8,342 nucleotides of DNA. Origin: Kineosporiaceae bacterium. GTDB taxonomy: Bacteria; Actinomycetota; Actinomycetes; Actinomycetales; Angustibacteraceae. A program made the translations under genes and the position numbers. How positions within the stretch are numbered: position 1 is the stretch's first letter; each line of letters begins with the position of its first letter. Positions 1 through 7,333 of the stretch are shown one piece after another. The stretch covers positions 1-8,342 of the forward strand of contig DAIETC010000178.1 in the NCBI GenBank assembly GCA_027345905.1. Direction: 5' to 3'. A model generated the notes under the pieces. It saw only the letters and a program-made list of their open reading frames with translations. It ran no database searches and had not been told where the DNA came from.

Positions 1-243
1 CTCGAAGGCGAAGCCGGCGCCCTGGAGACCCCCATCGGTTTCACCCCGACACCGGGCTCGTTGGACACCGACGGTTTGGACCTTTCGGACGAGGACCTTC
101 GGGTGTGCCTCGAGGTCGACCCGCGCGAGTGGGCCGATGAGATCACCCAGATCCACGACTGGTTCACCCTGTTCGGCGAAAGTTTGCCGACCGTGTTGTG
201 GACGGAGTTCGACGCCCTGAAAGCCCGGCTCGGTCTCGCCTGA
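1..243 (+). CDS. pckG: Phosphoenolpyruvate carboxykinase (GTP), C-terminal end (5' partial)
   Basis: The frame is open from base 1 and ends at a TGA at 241-243, leaving the last 80 residues of a longer protein. The segment TPIGFTPTPG, then DGLDLSDEDLR, a VDPREWADE stretch and the ending LWTEFDALKARLGLA match, from memory, the C-terminal tail of actinobacterial GTP-dependent PEP carboxykinases. The family converts oxaloacetate plus GTP to phosphoenolpyruvate, GDP and CO2 in the cytoplasm, the first committed step of gluconeogenesis. The catalytic parts (kinase P-loop, manganese ligands) lie upstream of the window and cannot be checked. The gene converges on the lipoprotein gene that ends at 270, leaving 26 bases between the stops. 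The family call is firm; intactness of the gene is unknown. Confidence 0.88.
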   Translation, partial: LEGEAGALETPIGFTPTPGSLDTDGLDLSDEDLRVCLEVDPREWADEITQIHDWFTLFGESLPTVLWTEFDALKARLGLA

Positions 244-250
244 GCCGGTG

Positions 251-268
251 GCGGGCGGGGCGGCCCGC
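251..268. terminator. Possible bidirectional terminator hairpin between pckG and the lipoprotein gene
   Basis: GCGGGC (251-256) and GCCCGC (263-268) form a perfect 6-bp all-GC stem around a 6-base loop, inside the 26-base gap between two convergent stop codons. There is no T-tract on either side. Many actinobacterial terminators lack one, but G/C runs of this kind also arise by chance at this base composition. Confidence 0.35.
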
Positions 269-269
269 T

Positions 270-1259
270 CTACTCGTACAGCACGTATTCCGGCGTCGGT
301 CGCAGCGCCAGCACCTGCGCGGGGGTCATCAGCGGGCCGTAGCGGGCGTCCTCGTCGAAGAACAGCTTGAACCCGGGGTGGACCGATCGCGGCAGACCGC
401 GGACGAGCAGGCGCCACGTGTCGGTCTTCTGTCGCGGACTGCCGATCCCGTCCACGCTCTTGATCACGACCACGCCCGCGCGTACCCGGATGCGCCCCTG
501 GCCGCGCAGGACGCTGGGCGCGACCTGGTGGAACACCATTACCTTCTGGGGCAACCTGTTGGTTCGCACCACCGCGTCCAGGTAGGCGCTGACCGAGTCC
601 AGCTCGGCGCCGGTCGTGCTGCCGAACACCCGGCCAGGGACCTGGTCACCACGCACCTCCCACTCCGGGTCGAGGGCCACCCCCACGTCCGGTTGCCGCA
701 ACCAGGGTTCGAACCCCTTGACGAGGGACAGCAGCCCCTGGCGCCCGGGCTGGATGTCGAGCAGCAGCAATGCTTTGTGCCGGCGCGCGGCGGCGAGGTA
801 ACGGCCGATCGTCGCGTCGCTGACCCGCCCGTTGTACAAGCCCTGAGCGCCCGGCGCCTGGTGCGCCACGACCGCAATCAGCTCGAGCACCGGTAGCAGC
901 TTGCGCCCCTTGGCGAAGGCCTGTCCCCGGCGCTCGATCTCACGCACCCGGGCATCCAGGTCGCCCGTCCCCAGACGCCCGAACGCCGCGGAGCCCGGCG
1001 AGCCACTGAAGCCGAACAGCCGGTACGCCGGGAAGACCGTCCGCCCACCGCGTGGCAACTGGGCCAGCAGCCGTGGCGGCGCTGAAGCGGACGGCGCGCC
1101 GGAGGCAGGCGCCGAACCGGGCGGCGTGGGTGCGAAGGTGCGCTCGTGGGGCGCGGACGCCGTGCCCGAGCCGACCGGGGCGACCGAAGGTGGCGGCGGG
1201 CTGGCACAACCGGCAAGCAGCGCCAGCAGCGCGGCCGCGAACCCCGCTCGTACACGCAC
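270..1259 (-). CDS. Putative lipoprotein of unknown function, possibly a barrel-fold extracytoplasmic enzyme
   Basis: This 329-residue protein starts at GTG (1259-1257). A good ribosome site, GAGGGGG, lies about four bases upstream on the minus strand. Residues 1-17 are a short lipoprotein signal peptide (MRVRAG, then an Ala/Leu-rich core) ending in the lipobox LAGC, with Cys18 as the predicted lipidated residue, so the mature protein should sit on the outer face of the membrane. Residues 19-62 are a Pro/Ser/Ala-rich linker typical of surface lipoproteins. The rest (about 63-329) is one globular domain. Hydrophobic strands in it end in acidic or polar residues: LPVLELIAVVAHQ (122-134), ALLLLDIQPG (163-172), VGVALDPEWEV (192-202), KVMVFHQ (239-245) and KLFFDED (298-304). 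Strand-then-acid spacing of this kind is what a TIM-barrel hydrolase would show, but that is inference and I recognise no named family. The gene is divergent from the 1418-1945 gene. Confidence 0.8.
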   Translation of the reverse strand: MRVRAGFAAALLALLAGCASPPPPSVAPVGSGTASAPHERTFAPTPPGSAPASGAPSASAPPRLLAQLPRGGRTVFPAYRLFGFSGSPGSAAFGRLGTGDLDARVREIERRGQAFAKGRKLLPVLELIAVVAHQAPGAQGLYNGRVSDATIGRYLAAARRHKALLLLDIQPGRQGLLSLVKGFEPWLRQPDVGVALDPEWEVRGDQVPGRVFGSTTGAELDSVSAYLDAVVRTNRLPQKVMVFHQVAPSVLRGQGRIRVRAGVVVIKSVDGIGSPRQKTDTWRLLVRGLPRSVHPGFKLFFDEDARYGPLMTPAQVLALRPTPEYVLYE

Positions 1260-1331
1260 CTTGCCCCCTCACGTCGGCGACCGGACCCATGACGGTGGAC
1301 CAGCACAAGCCCCTACGGCAACCTCGGCGCC

Positions 1332-1365
1332 GGCCTGGCACTCGGGGGGACTTGTGTGCCAGGCC
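1332..1365. promoter_or_regulatory. Perfect 10-bp inverted repeat in a divergent intergenic region (candidate operator or leader hairpin)
   Basis: GGCCTGGCAC (1332-1341) and GTGCCAGGCC (1356-1365) are exact reverse complements separated by 14 bases. The repeat lies in the 158-base gap between the divergent lipoprotein (start 1259) and unknown-protein (start 1418) genes, 52 bases before the latter's ATG. Centre-to-centre distance is 24 bases, slightly more than two helical turns, so both arms could face one dimeric regulator. It could equally fold as an RNA stem in the leader of the 1418 gene. I found no convincing -35/-10 pair that would decide between these. Confidence 0.4.
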
Positions 1366-1417
1366 CATGATCACGCACGCTTCCCCTCCCAGCCCCGCCG
1401 GGCACCGAGGAGTCGTC

Positions 1418-1945
1418 ATGGAGCAGCAGCCGGTCGAGATCGCACCGTTCCATCGTGGCAACCATGCCCTGTCCGGATTCGTGGTCCTGGGCCGTTGGCC
1501 AGCCAGCACCCGCGAATGGGCCCAGCTGCTGACCCTGGCGGTGCGACTCGCCGCAGTCCCCGGCATGGTGCCCACCACCACCGTATTTCGGGCCACGGAC
1601 GACCGGCCACAGGACCCGCAGCCGGGCACCGTCGGGCTCATCGTGCTCGCCGGCCCGGTCATCGGGGAGGGAGCGCCCGGCCCCGGTCAGCTCGCGGAGC
1701 ATGCCCCGTCCGCCCTCGTGCTGTTGCACCCGCCCGCGGAGTCCCGGCCCTCCACACCCGAGGCGCTGGGGTCGGCGTCCGGTTGCGTTCTGCTGCCTGG
1801 CCTGCCGCACCTGGGCCTGGAACACCGCGCGGCCTGGGTCGAAGCCGAGGCCGACGGCACCGTCACCCGCCTGGTGAGCCAGGTCGGCGTCGACCCGACC
1901 AGGGACCCCGACATCGCCGTCCTGGCGATGCTGCTGGCCGCCTGA
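1418..1945 (+). CDS. Hypothetical protein, 175 aa
   Basis: The ATG at 1418 is preceded by GAGGAG (1407-1412), five bases away, which decides this start although the frame stays open further upstream. Third codon positions are strongly G/C throughout, supporting a real gene over the long antisense frames. The product is soluble-looking: no signal peptide, no membrane segment, no transporter or nucleotide-binding motif. Visible features are an N-terminal stretch rich in hydrophobic and Trp/Arg residues (LSGFVVLGRWPASTREW, about 18-34), a strand-like TVGLIVLAGPVIGE (71-84), a Pro/Ala-rich middle with AEHAPSALVLLHPP (93-106), and an acidic then aliphatic end (DPDIAVLAMLLAA). I do not recognise the family and assign no function. 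The stop codon lies inside the terminator-like hairpin shared with the convergent tRNA gene. Confidence 0.75.
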   Translation: MEQQPVEIAPFHRGNHALSGFVVLGRWPASTREWAQLLTLAVRLAAVPGMVPTTTVFRATDDRPQDPQPGTVGLIVLAGPVIGEGAPGPGQLAEHAPSALVLLHPPAESRPSTPEALGSASGCVLLPGLPHLGLEHRAAWVEAEADGTVTRLVSQVGVDPTRDPDIAVLAMLLAA

Positions 1946-1964
1946 AACGGGCGTCCAGGCGGCC
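1936..1964. terminator. Bidirectional terminator-like hairpin over a stop codon
   Basis: GGCCGCCTG (1936-1944) and CAGGCGGCC (1956-1964) form a perfect 9-bp stem with an 11-base loop. The stem's left arm contains the last codons and most of the TGA (1943-1945) of the unknown-protein gene. The right arm ends six bases before the 3' end of the convergent tRNA gene. It could therefore stop transcription from both sides. No T-tract follows on either strand, so it would be of the stem-only type often described in actinobacteria. Confidence 0.55.
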
Positions 1965-1970
1965 GATGCG

Positions 1971-2062
1971 TGGCGGAGGCGGCGGGATTTGAACCCGCGA
2001 GAGGGTTCAAGCCCTCAACCCGCTTAGCAGGCGGGCGCACTAGGCCACTATGCGACGCCTCC
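1971..2062 (-). tRNA. tRNA-Ser (anticodon GCT), 3' CCA encoded
   Basis: Read on the minus strand, a complete class II tRNA folds by eye. The 7-bp acceptor stem is GGAGGCG (2062-2056) with CGCCTCC (1981-1975), followed by discriminator G (1974) and an encoded CCA (1973-1971). The anticodon stem CCCGC/GCGGG (2035-2031 and 2023-2019) encloses the loop CTGCTAA, with anticodon GCT at 2028-2026. A long variable arm, GAGGG/CCCTC (2016-2012 with 2005-2001), marks it as Ser/Leu/Tyr class. The T arm is GCGGG-TTCAAAT-CCCGC (1998-1982). Anticodon GCU reads serine codons AGC and AGU. It is not a UAG-reading suppressor, which matters for the interrupted PBP gene later in the window. Confidence 0.96.
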
Positions 2063-2069
2063 GCCGGGC

Positions 2070-2098
2070 AGCCTACCGGCCGGCACCGGCGGGACCAA
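2070..2098 (-). promoter_or_regulatory. Probable sigma-70-type promoter of tRNA-Ser
   Basis: On the minus strand TTGGTC (2098-2093) and TAGGCT (2075-2070) are separated by exactly 17 bases. The first keeps the TTG of the -35 consensus and the second fits the TAnnnT -10 pattern. The -10 ends seven bases before the tRNA 5' base at 2062, so transcription would begin at or right next to the mature 5' end, leaving little or no leader for RNase P to remove. Confidence 0.5.
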
Positions 2099-2226
2099 AG
2101 CGCCAGGCGGGGCGCAGACTTCACAGGATCTGCACGCACTCTCATCAGCTTGCGTACGTCACGGGCGGCCCAGCCCGACGAGCAAGTGGTGCAATAGGGG
2201 AACACCACCGACCCAGGGAGCTGTGC

Positions 2227-3720
2227 ATGCATCGAACCGGCGGCCCGCCACGGCACGGCGCCGGTGCTCGCAGGGCCCGCGCCGCAGGCGCCAGGCATGC
2301 GAGCGCGCGCGGGCAGGGCTTCGGCCGCTTCGTCGCACTCACCCTGATGTCGTTGGTGCCCGGCGCCGGGTTGCTGCTGGCCGGTCGCCGGCGCAGCGGA
2401 GGGCTGCTGCTCGCGATCAGCGCAGCGGTCCTGGTGAGCGCGGTGGCGCTGCTGTTGGTCGGCGACGCGACCAGGCGCGTGCTGACCTTCGCCGTCCAGC
2501 CTCGCACGCTCGCGCTCGCCGCGGTCGTGGCCGGCCTGGTCGGCGTGCTCTGGTGCCTCAGCATCCTGGTGACCGCCTGGGCCGCCCGGCCGGCCCAGTC
2601 CTCGGGCGCCCAACGTGCCCTCGGGGTGGCGCTGGTCGCCGCATTGTGCGTCGCCGTCGCAGCGCCCAGCAGTGTGGGTGTGCGGTACGCACTGATTCAG
2701 CGCGACCTGGTCACCTCGCTGTTCACCGGGGCCGTCCCGCACAGCCGTCCGGTCAAGGGCGCCGCCGTGCCGGTGAGCGGCCCAGACCCCTGGGCCGGTG
2801 TGCCCCGGGTGAACCTGCTGCTGATCGGCTCGGACGCCGGGCCCGACCGCACCGGCGTACGCACCGACTCGATGATCGTGGCCAGCATCGACACCAAGAC
2901 CGGCAACACCGTGCTGTTCGGGCTGCCGCGCAACCTGGAGAAGGTGCCCTTCCCCGTTACGGATCCGCTGCACTCCGTGTGGCCCAACGGGTTCAACTGT
3001 GGGGACGCCTGCCTGCTGAACGCCGTGTGGCAGCAGGCCGCCGAGGTCCACCCGGACCTGTTCCCCGGCGACCCCAACCCCGGCCTGACCGCAACTCGCG
3101 ACGCCGTCAGCGAGGTCCTCGGCCTGAAGATCGACAGCTACGCGATCATCGACCTGCGTGGTTTCACGAGCCTGGTCGACGCCATGGGCGGTGTGGACGT
3201 GAACGTGCCGCGGCGCATACCCATCGGTGGCGGCCACAACCAGTTCACCAACGCCCAGCTGCCCATCTACGGGTACATCGAGCCGGGCCGGCGCCACCTC
3301 AACGGCTACCAGGCCCTGTGGTTCGCCCGCTCCCGCCAAGGCTCGGACGACTACGACCGGATGGCGCGCCAGCGCTGCATGGTGACCTCGTTGCTCGACC
3401 AGGCAAACCCCGCGCAGCTGCTCAGCAGATACCCCGAGCTGGCCAGCGTGGCGAAGAACAACATCCAGACGGACATCCGCCAACAGGACCTCGGCGCGTG
3501 GGTCGTCCTGGTCGAACGCATCCAGAAGGGGCACATCCGAAGCCTGCCGTTCACCGACAAGGTGATCTCGCCGGCCGACCCGAACTTCGCGCAGATCCGC
3601 GCCCTCGTCACCCGGGCCATCGCGCCAGCGCCCACACCGACCCCGCGGCCCAGCGCGAGCGCCAAGCCCCGACCGGCGACCGACGCCAGCGTCGCTCAGT
3701 CCGCCAGCAGCGTGTGCTGA
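2227..3720 (+). CDS. LytR-CpsA-Psr (LCP) family cell-wall polymer ligase
   Basis: This 497-residue membrane protein starts at ATG 2227, six bases after AGGGAG (2215-2220); the frame continues upstream but this ribosome site decides the start. A basic N-terminus precedes four hydrophobic segments at about residues 35-53, 59-79, 94-119 and 130-150, the multi-span form of LCP proteins found in actinobacteria. The extracellular LCP domain runs from about 195 to 395: VNLLLIGSDAG (195-205), the RTDSM core (212-216), a GLPRN strand, DLRGFTSLVDAMGGVDV, and ARSRQGSDDYDRMARQR (367-383), whose arginines and aspartates fit the pyrophosphate-binding and catalytic residues of the family. A Pro/Ser/Ala-rich tail ends the protein. 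LCP enzymes transfer lipid-linked glycopolymers onto peptidoglycan at the outer membrane face; the polymer here cannot be told. The leader holds a short GTGGTG/CACCAC inverted repeat (2186-2208) but no promoter I trust. The gene converges on the acyl-CoA ligase with a 10-base gap. Confidence 0.92.
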   Translation: MHRTGGPPRHGAGARRARAAGARHASARGQGFGRFVALTLMSLVPGAGLLLAGRRRSGGLLLAISAAVLVSAVALLLVGDATRRVLTFAVQPRTLALAAVVAGLVGVLWCLSILVTAWAARPAQSSGAQRALGVALVAALCVAVAAPSSVGVRYALIQRDLVTSLFTGAVPHSRPVKGAAVPVSGPDPWAGVPRVNLLLIGSDAGPDRTGVRTDSMIVASIDTKTGNTVLFGLPRNLEKVPFPVTDPLHSVWPNGFNCGDACLLNAVWQQAAEVHPDLFPGDPNPGLTATRDAVSEVLGLKIDSYAIIDLRGFTSLVDAMGGVDVNVPRRIPIGGGHNQFTNAQLPIYGYIEPGRRHLNGYQALWFARSRQGSDDYDRMARQRCMVTSLLDQANPAQLLSRYPELASVAKNNIQTDIRQQDLGAWVVLVERIQKGHIRSLPFTDKVISPADPNFAQIRALVTRAIAPAPTPTPRPSASAKPRPATDASVAQSASSVC

Positions 3721-3730
3721 ACCGCCGCCC

Positions 3731-5365
<1,635 letters not shown>

Positions 5366-5371
5366 AGGCCG

Positions 5372-5402
5372 ACTCTGCCATGAGATTCGCTCGTGGCACA
5401 GT
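5372..5402. promoter_or_regulatory. Candidate back-to-back leaderless promoters (or one operator) between ligase and PBP genes
   Basis: Two outward-facing near-identical 9-mers occur in this short divergent gap: TGGCACAGT (5394-5402, +) and TGGCAGAGT (5380-5372, -). The first ends seven bases before ATG 5410, the second six bases before the ligase ATG at 5365. CACAGT and CAGAGT resemble the actinobacterial -10 element TAnnnT apart from the first base, and lie where a leaderless start codon would also be the first transcribed base. No good -35 is seen. The same bases form an imperfect inverted repeat (7 of 8 matching), so a regulator binding site is the alternative reading. Confidence 0.4.
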
Positions 5403-5409
5403 GGTCGAC

Positions 5410-6600
5410 ATGTGGCCCTCGATCCGGCGGCGCCTGCCGTGGGTGGCGGCCGGGGCCGGCTTGCTCCTCGTGGCTGTCGTGGTGGGCGGTCTGCTCCTGG
5501 GGCGCACGAGGGCCGCCGGGGCGGCCGACCGGGGAGCCCGGGCAGCGGCCACCGCGTTCGTGGGGGCCTGGCAGCGCCACTCGCTGGCGTCCATCTCGTA
5601 CGCCGGAGCCAGCCCGGCCGCAGTGCAGAGCTCGTTCGTGGCGCTCACCAAAGGGTTGGGCGGCGCCCGCGCCACGGTCTCGCTGGCCGGGCTCACCCGC
5701 AGCGGGACCAGCGCGCAAGCCAGCGCTCGGGTGAGCTGGACCTTTGCGGGGGGCCGCGTATGGACGTACGACGTCCCCTTCGGGCTCGTCGAGTCGACCG
5801 GACGCTGGTCGGTGCAGGCGAGCAGTCCGCACAGCGGGCAGAGCCTGTTCGCCCCGGTGCCGGCCACAGCCCGGCTACAGCTGCAGCGCACCCCTGCGCC
5901 CCGCGGGCAGGTTCTGGGAGCCGGAGGCCAGGTCCTGGTGACCGCCCGCCCGGTTGTCGACATCGGTATCGAGCCGGGCCTGGTGAAGGGTGACCCGGCG
6001 GCGCTCGCCGCCCGGCTGGGCCAGCTCCTCGGCGTCCAGGCCGGGCCCTTGGCCGCCCAGGTCAAAGCAGCGGGCAAGACCTCCTTCGTCGACGTGATCA
6101 CGTTGCGCCGCAGCGACTACGACGGCGTTCGCACCGCACTTCGATCCCTTCCGGGTGTGGTCCTGCGCGATCGCATGCAGTCCCTCGCGCCGACCCGTCA
6201 GTTCGCCCGCGCCCTGCTCGGGTCGGTCGGGCCGGTCACGGCCGACATCGTGTCGGCGAGCAGGGGCAGATACCAGGCCGGCGACTTTGGTGGCGTGTCG
6301 GGGCTCCAACGCCAGTACGACGCGCTGTTGGCCGGCAGTCCCGGCATACGGGTCCTCGCCGTGCCCGCGGCCGGGGGGCCGGGCGAGCAGGTGTTCGCCG
6401 CCGCCCCCACGCCGGGCCGTCCCCTCAGGCTCACCCTGGAGCGCCGAGTCCAGCTCGCGGCCGACGCTGCCTTGGCCGGCTTGCAGGTGGACGCCGCCCT
6501 TGTTGCGGTCGACGTGCGCACCGGGGCGGTCCTGGCGGTCGCCAACAGTCCGGCGTCCGGCCTGAACCGGGCGATGCTGGGCCAGTACCCGCCCGGTTAG
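5410..6600 (+). CDS. 5' half of the interrupted PBP: anchor, NTF2-like and dimerisation domains
   Basis: If the TAG terminates, this 396-residue product is made. After a short basic start (SIRRRLPW), residues 10-30 form a single membrane span, so the rest is exported. Residues 35-140 resemble the NTF2-like (MecA_N-type) domain: an AATAFVGAWQRHSL helix, alternating strands and a WTYDVPFGLVE segment, ending in GRWSVQASS. LQRTPAPRGQVLGAGG (158-173) is the usual RG-containing entry to the PBP dimerisation domain, which continues through RQYDALLAG (301-309). The transpeptidase domain begins at LRLTLERRVQLAADAAL (339-355) and reaches DVRTGAVLAVANSPAS and QYPPG (392-396), just before the missing serine. 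The product could not carry out transpeptidation but could still reach the membrane and bind partners; that possible role is speculation. Confidence 0.7.
   Translation: MWPSIRRRLPWVAAGAGLLLVAVVVGGLLLGRTRAAGAADRGARAAATAFVGAWQRHSLASISYAGASPAAVQSSFVALTKGLGGARATVSLAGLTRSGTSAQASARVSWTFAGGRVWTYDVPFGLVESTGRWSVQASSPHSGQSLFAPVPATARLQLQRTPAPRGQVLGAGGQVLVTARPVVDIGIEPGLVKGDPAALAARLGQLLGVQAGPLAAQVKAAGKTSFVDVITLRRSDYDGVRTALRSLPGVVLRDRMQSLAPTRQFARALLGSVGPVTADIVSASRGRYQAGDFGGVSGLQRQYDALLAGSPGIRVLAVPAAGGPGEQVFAAAPTPGRPLRLTLERRVQLAADAALAGLQVDAALVAVDVRTGAVLAVANSPASGLNRAMLGQYPPG
6598..6600 (+). other. In-frame amber codon in place of the PBP active-site serine
   Basis: Codons around it read Tyr-Pro-Pro-Gly-TAG-Thr-Phe-Lys-Val-Val-Ser, the standard YPPGSTFK context of class B PBPs with Ser replaced by a stop. 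TCG, a serine codon used often in this gene, differs from TAG only at 6599 (C to A). The base after the stop is A. Confidence 0.9.
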
Positions 6601-7332
6601 ACGTTCAAGGTCGTCAGCACTCTCGCGCTGCTCGCAACGGGCCTTCGGCCAACGGACACGGTGCAGTGCCCGCCGACGGCAACCGTCGACGGTCGGGTGT
6701 TTCGCAACTACGAGAGCGAACACCTCGGGCCGGTGCCGTTTCGCACCGACTTCGCGATGTCGTGCAACACCGCCTTCGTCGGGCTCTCGGCCCGGCTGGG
6801 CGCCGGTGACCTGCCCACGGCGGCCCACTCGCTCGGGATCGGCCGCCAGTGGCGCCTGGGCACCGGCGTCTTCTCGGGCAACGTCCCGCGCCCGTCGTCC
6901 CCGGTCGACAAGGCAGCCGAGATCTTCGGTCAGGGACGAATCCTGGCCTCACCCCTGGCACTTGCGGTGGCCACGGCCAGCGTCGCCCGGGGCAGCTACG
7001 TGGATCCGACGCTGGTGCTCGATCCCTCCCCAGGGCCACAAGCCGCAGCCGAGCGGCTGCCGGCGCAAGAGGTGGCTACGCTGCGCACGCTCATGCGCGG
7101 GGTGGTGACGAGCGGCACCGCGACGGTGCTGCGCTCGGTCCCCGGCGGACCGGTGAGCGCCAAGACGGGCACGGCTGAGTTCGGCAGCGCTGTGCCGCCG
7201 CAGACCCACGCGTGGATGAGCGGTTGGCAGGCGAACCTGGCCTTCACCGTGTTCGTGCACAGCGGCAAGAGCGGCGGGACCGTCGCCGGCCCTGTTGCGG
7301 CCCGGTTTCTCACCATGCTGGCGCGGGGCTGA
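6601..7332 (+). CDS. 3' half of the interrupted PBP: transpeptidase domain remainder
   Basis: The frame stays open for 243 sense codons after the TAG to a TGA at 7330-7332. It begins TFKVVSTLALLATG, which continues the active-site helix, and carries the second motif SCNTAF (SCN at 6760-6768) and the third motif KTGTAEF (KTG at 7162-7170). Around these, FGQGRILASPLALA and a WMSGW segment are further standard features of the fold. The first possible separate start is GTG 6661, but no good ribosome site precedes it and it would skip the active-site helix. Independent translation therefore looks unlikely, and a product without that helix should not fold into an active enzyme. The preserved motifs argue for recent selection on this half. 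Confidence 0.7.
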   Translation, partial: TFKVVSTLALLATGLRPTDTVQCPPTATVDGRVFRNYESEHLGPVPFRTDFAMSCNTAFVGLSARLGAGDLPTAAHSLGIGRQWRLGTGVFSGNVPRPSSPVDKAAEIFGQGRILASPLALAVATASVARGSYVDPTLVLDPSPGPQAAAERLPAQEVATLRTLMRGVVTSGTATVLRSVPGGPVSAKTGTAEFGSAVPPQTHAWMSGWQANLAFTVFVHSGKSGGTVAGPVAARFLTMLARG

Positions 7333-7333
7333 G

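Larger units (their letters stand above)
5410..7332 (+). pseudogene. Class B penicillin-binding protein interrupted by an in-frame TAG at the catalytic serine
   Basis: One continuous frame of 641 codons encodes a monofunctional transpeptidase that would cross-link peptidoglycan outside the membrane, except for a single TAG at codon 397 (6598-6600). Order of parts: membrane anchor (about 10-30), NTF2-like domain (35-140), PBP dimerisation-type domain (155-315), transpeptidase domain (336-640). The SxxK motif should read STFK at 397-400, but the serine codon is TAG. S451-C-N453 and K585-T-G587 are intact. Spacings of 54 and 134 residues match those known for E. coli PBP3 (S307, S359, K494). Codon use is equally GC-rich on both sides of the stop and there is no frameshift, so any inactivation is recent. 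I prefer ATG 5410 because it sits seven bases after a -10-like element; ATG 5380 in the same frame would add ten residues. Listed as a pseudogene by default; sequencing error or readthrough remains open. Confidence 0.82.

Noticed and set aside
1336..1353. TGGCAC resembling the first half of a sigma-54 promoter
   Set aside because: The second element TTGC is absent at the required spacing, and actinobacteria generally lack sigma-54. The TGGCAC is explained by the inverted repeat.
1971..2062. The tRNA-Ser gene as a possible amber suppressor explaining the TAG in the PBP gene
   Set aside because: Its anticodon is GCT, reading AGC/AGU. A serine-inserting UAG suppressor would need CTA. No other tRNA is in the window.
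6598..6600. TAG as a pyrrolysine or selenocysteine codon
   Set aside because: Selenocysteine uses UGA. Pyrrolysine uses UAG, but no pyrrolysine genes are in the window and the residue expected here is the catalytic serine; neither amino acid fits the SxxK chemistry as known.
6661..7332. A separate gene starting at GTG 6661
   Set aside because: No convincing ribosome site is present, and the upstream codons 6601-6660 already encode the PBP active-site helix in the same frame. It is the continuation of the interrupted PBP.
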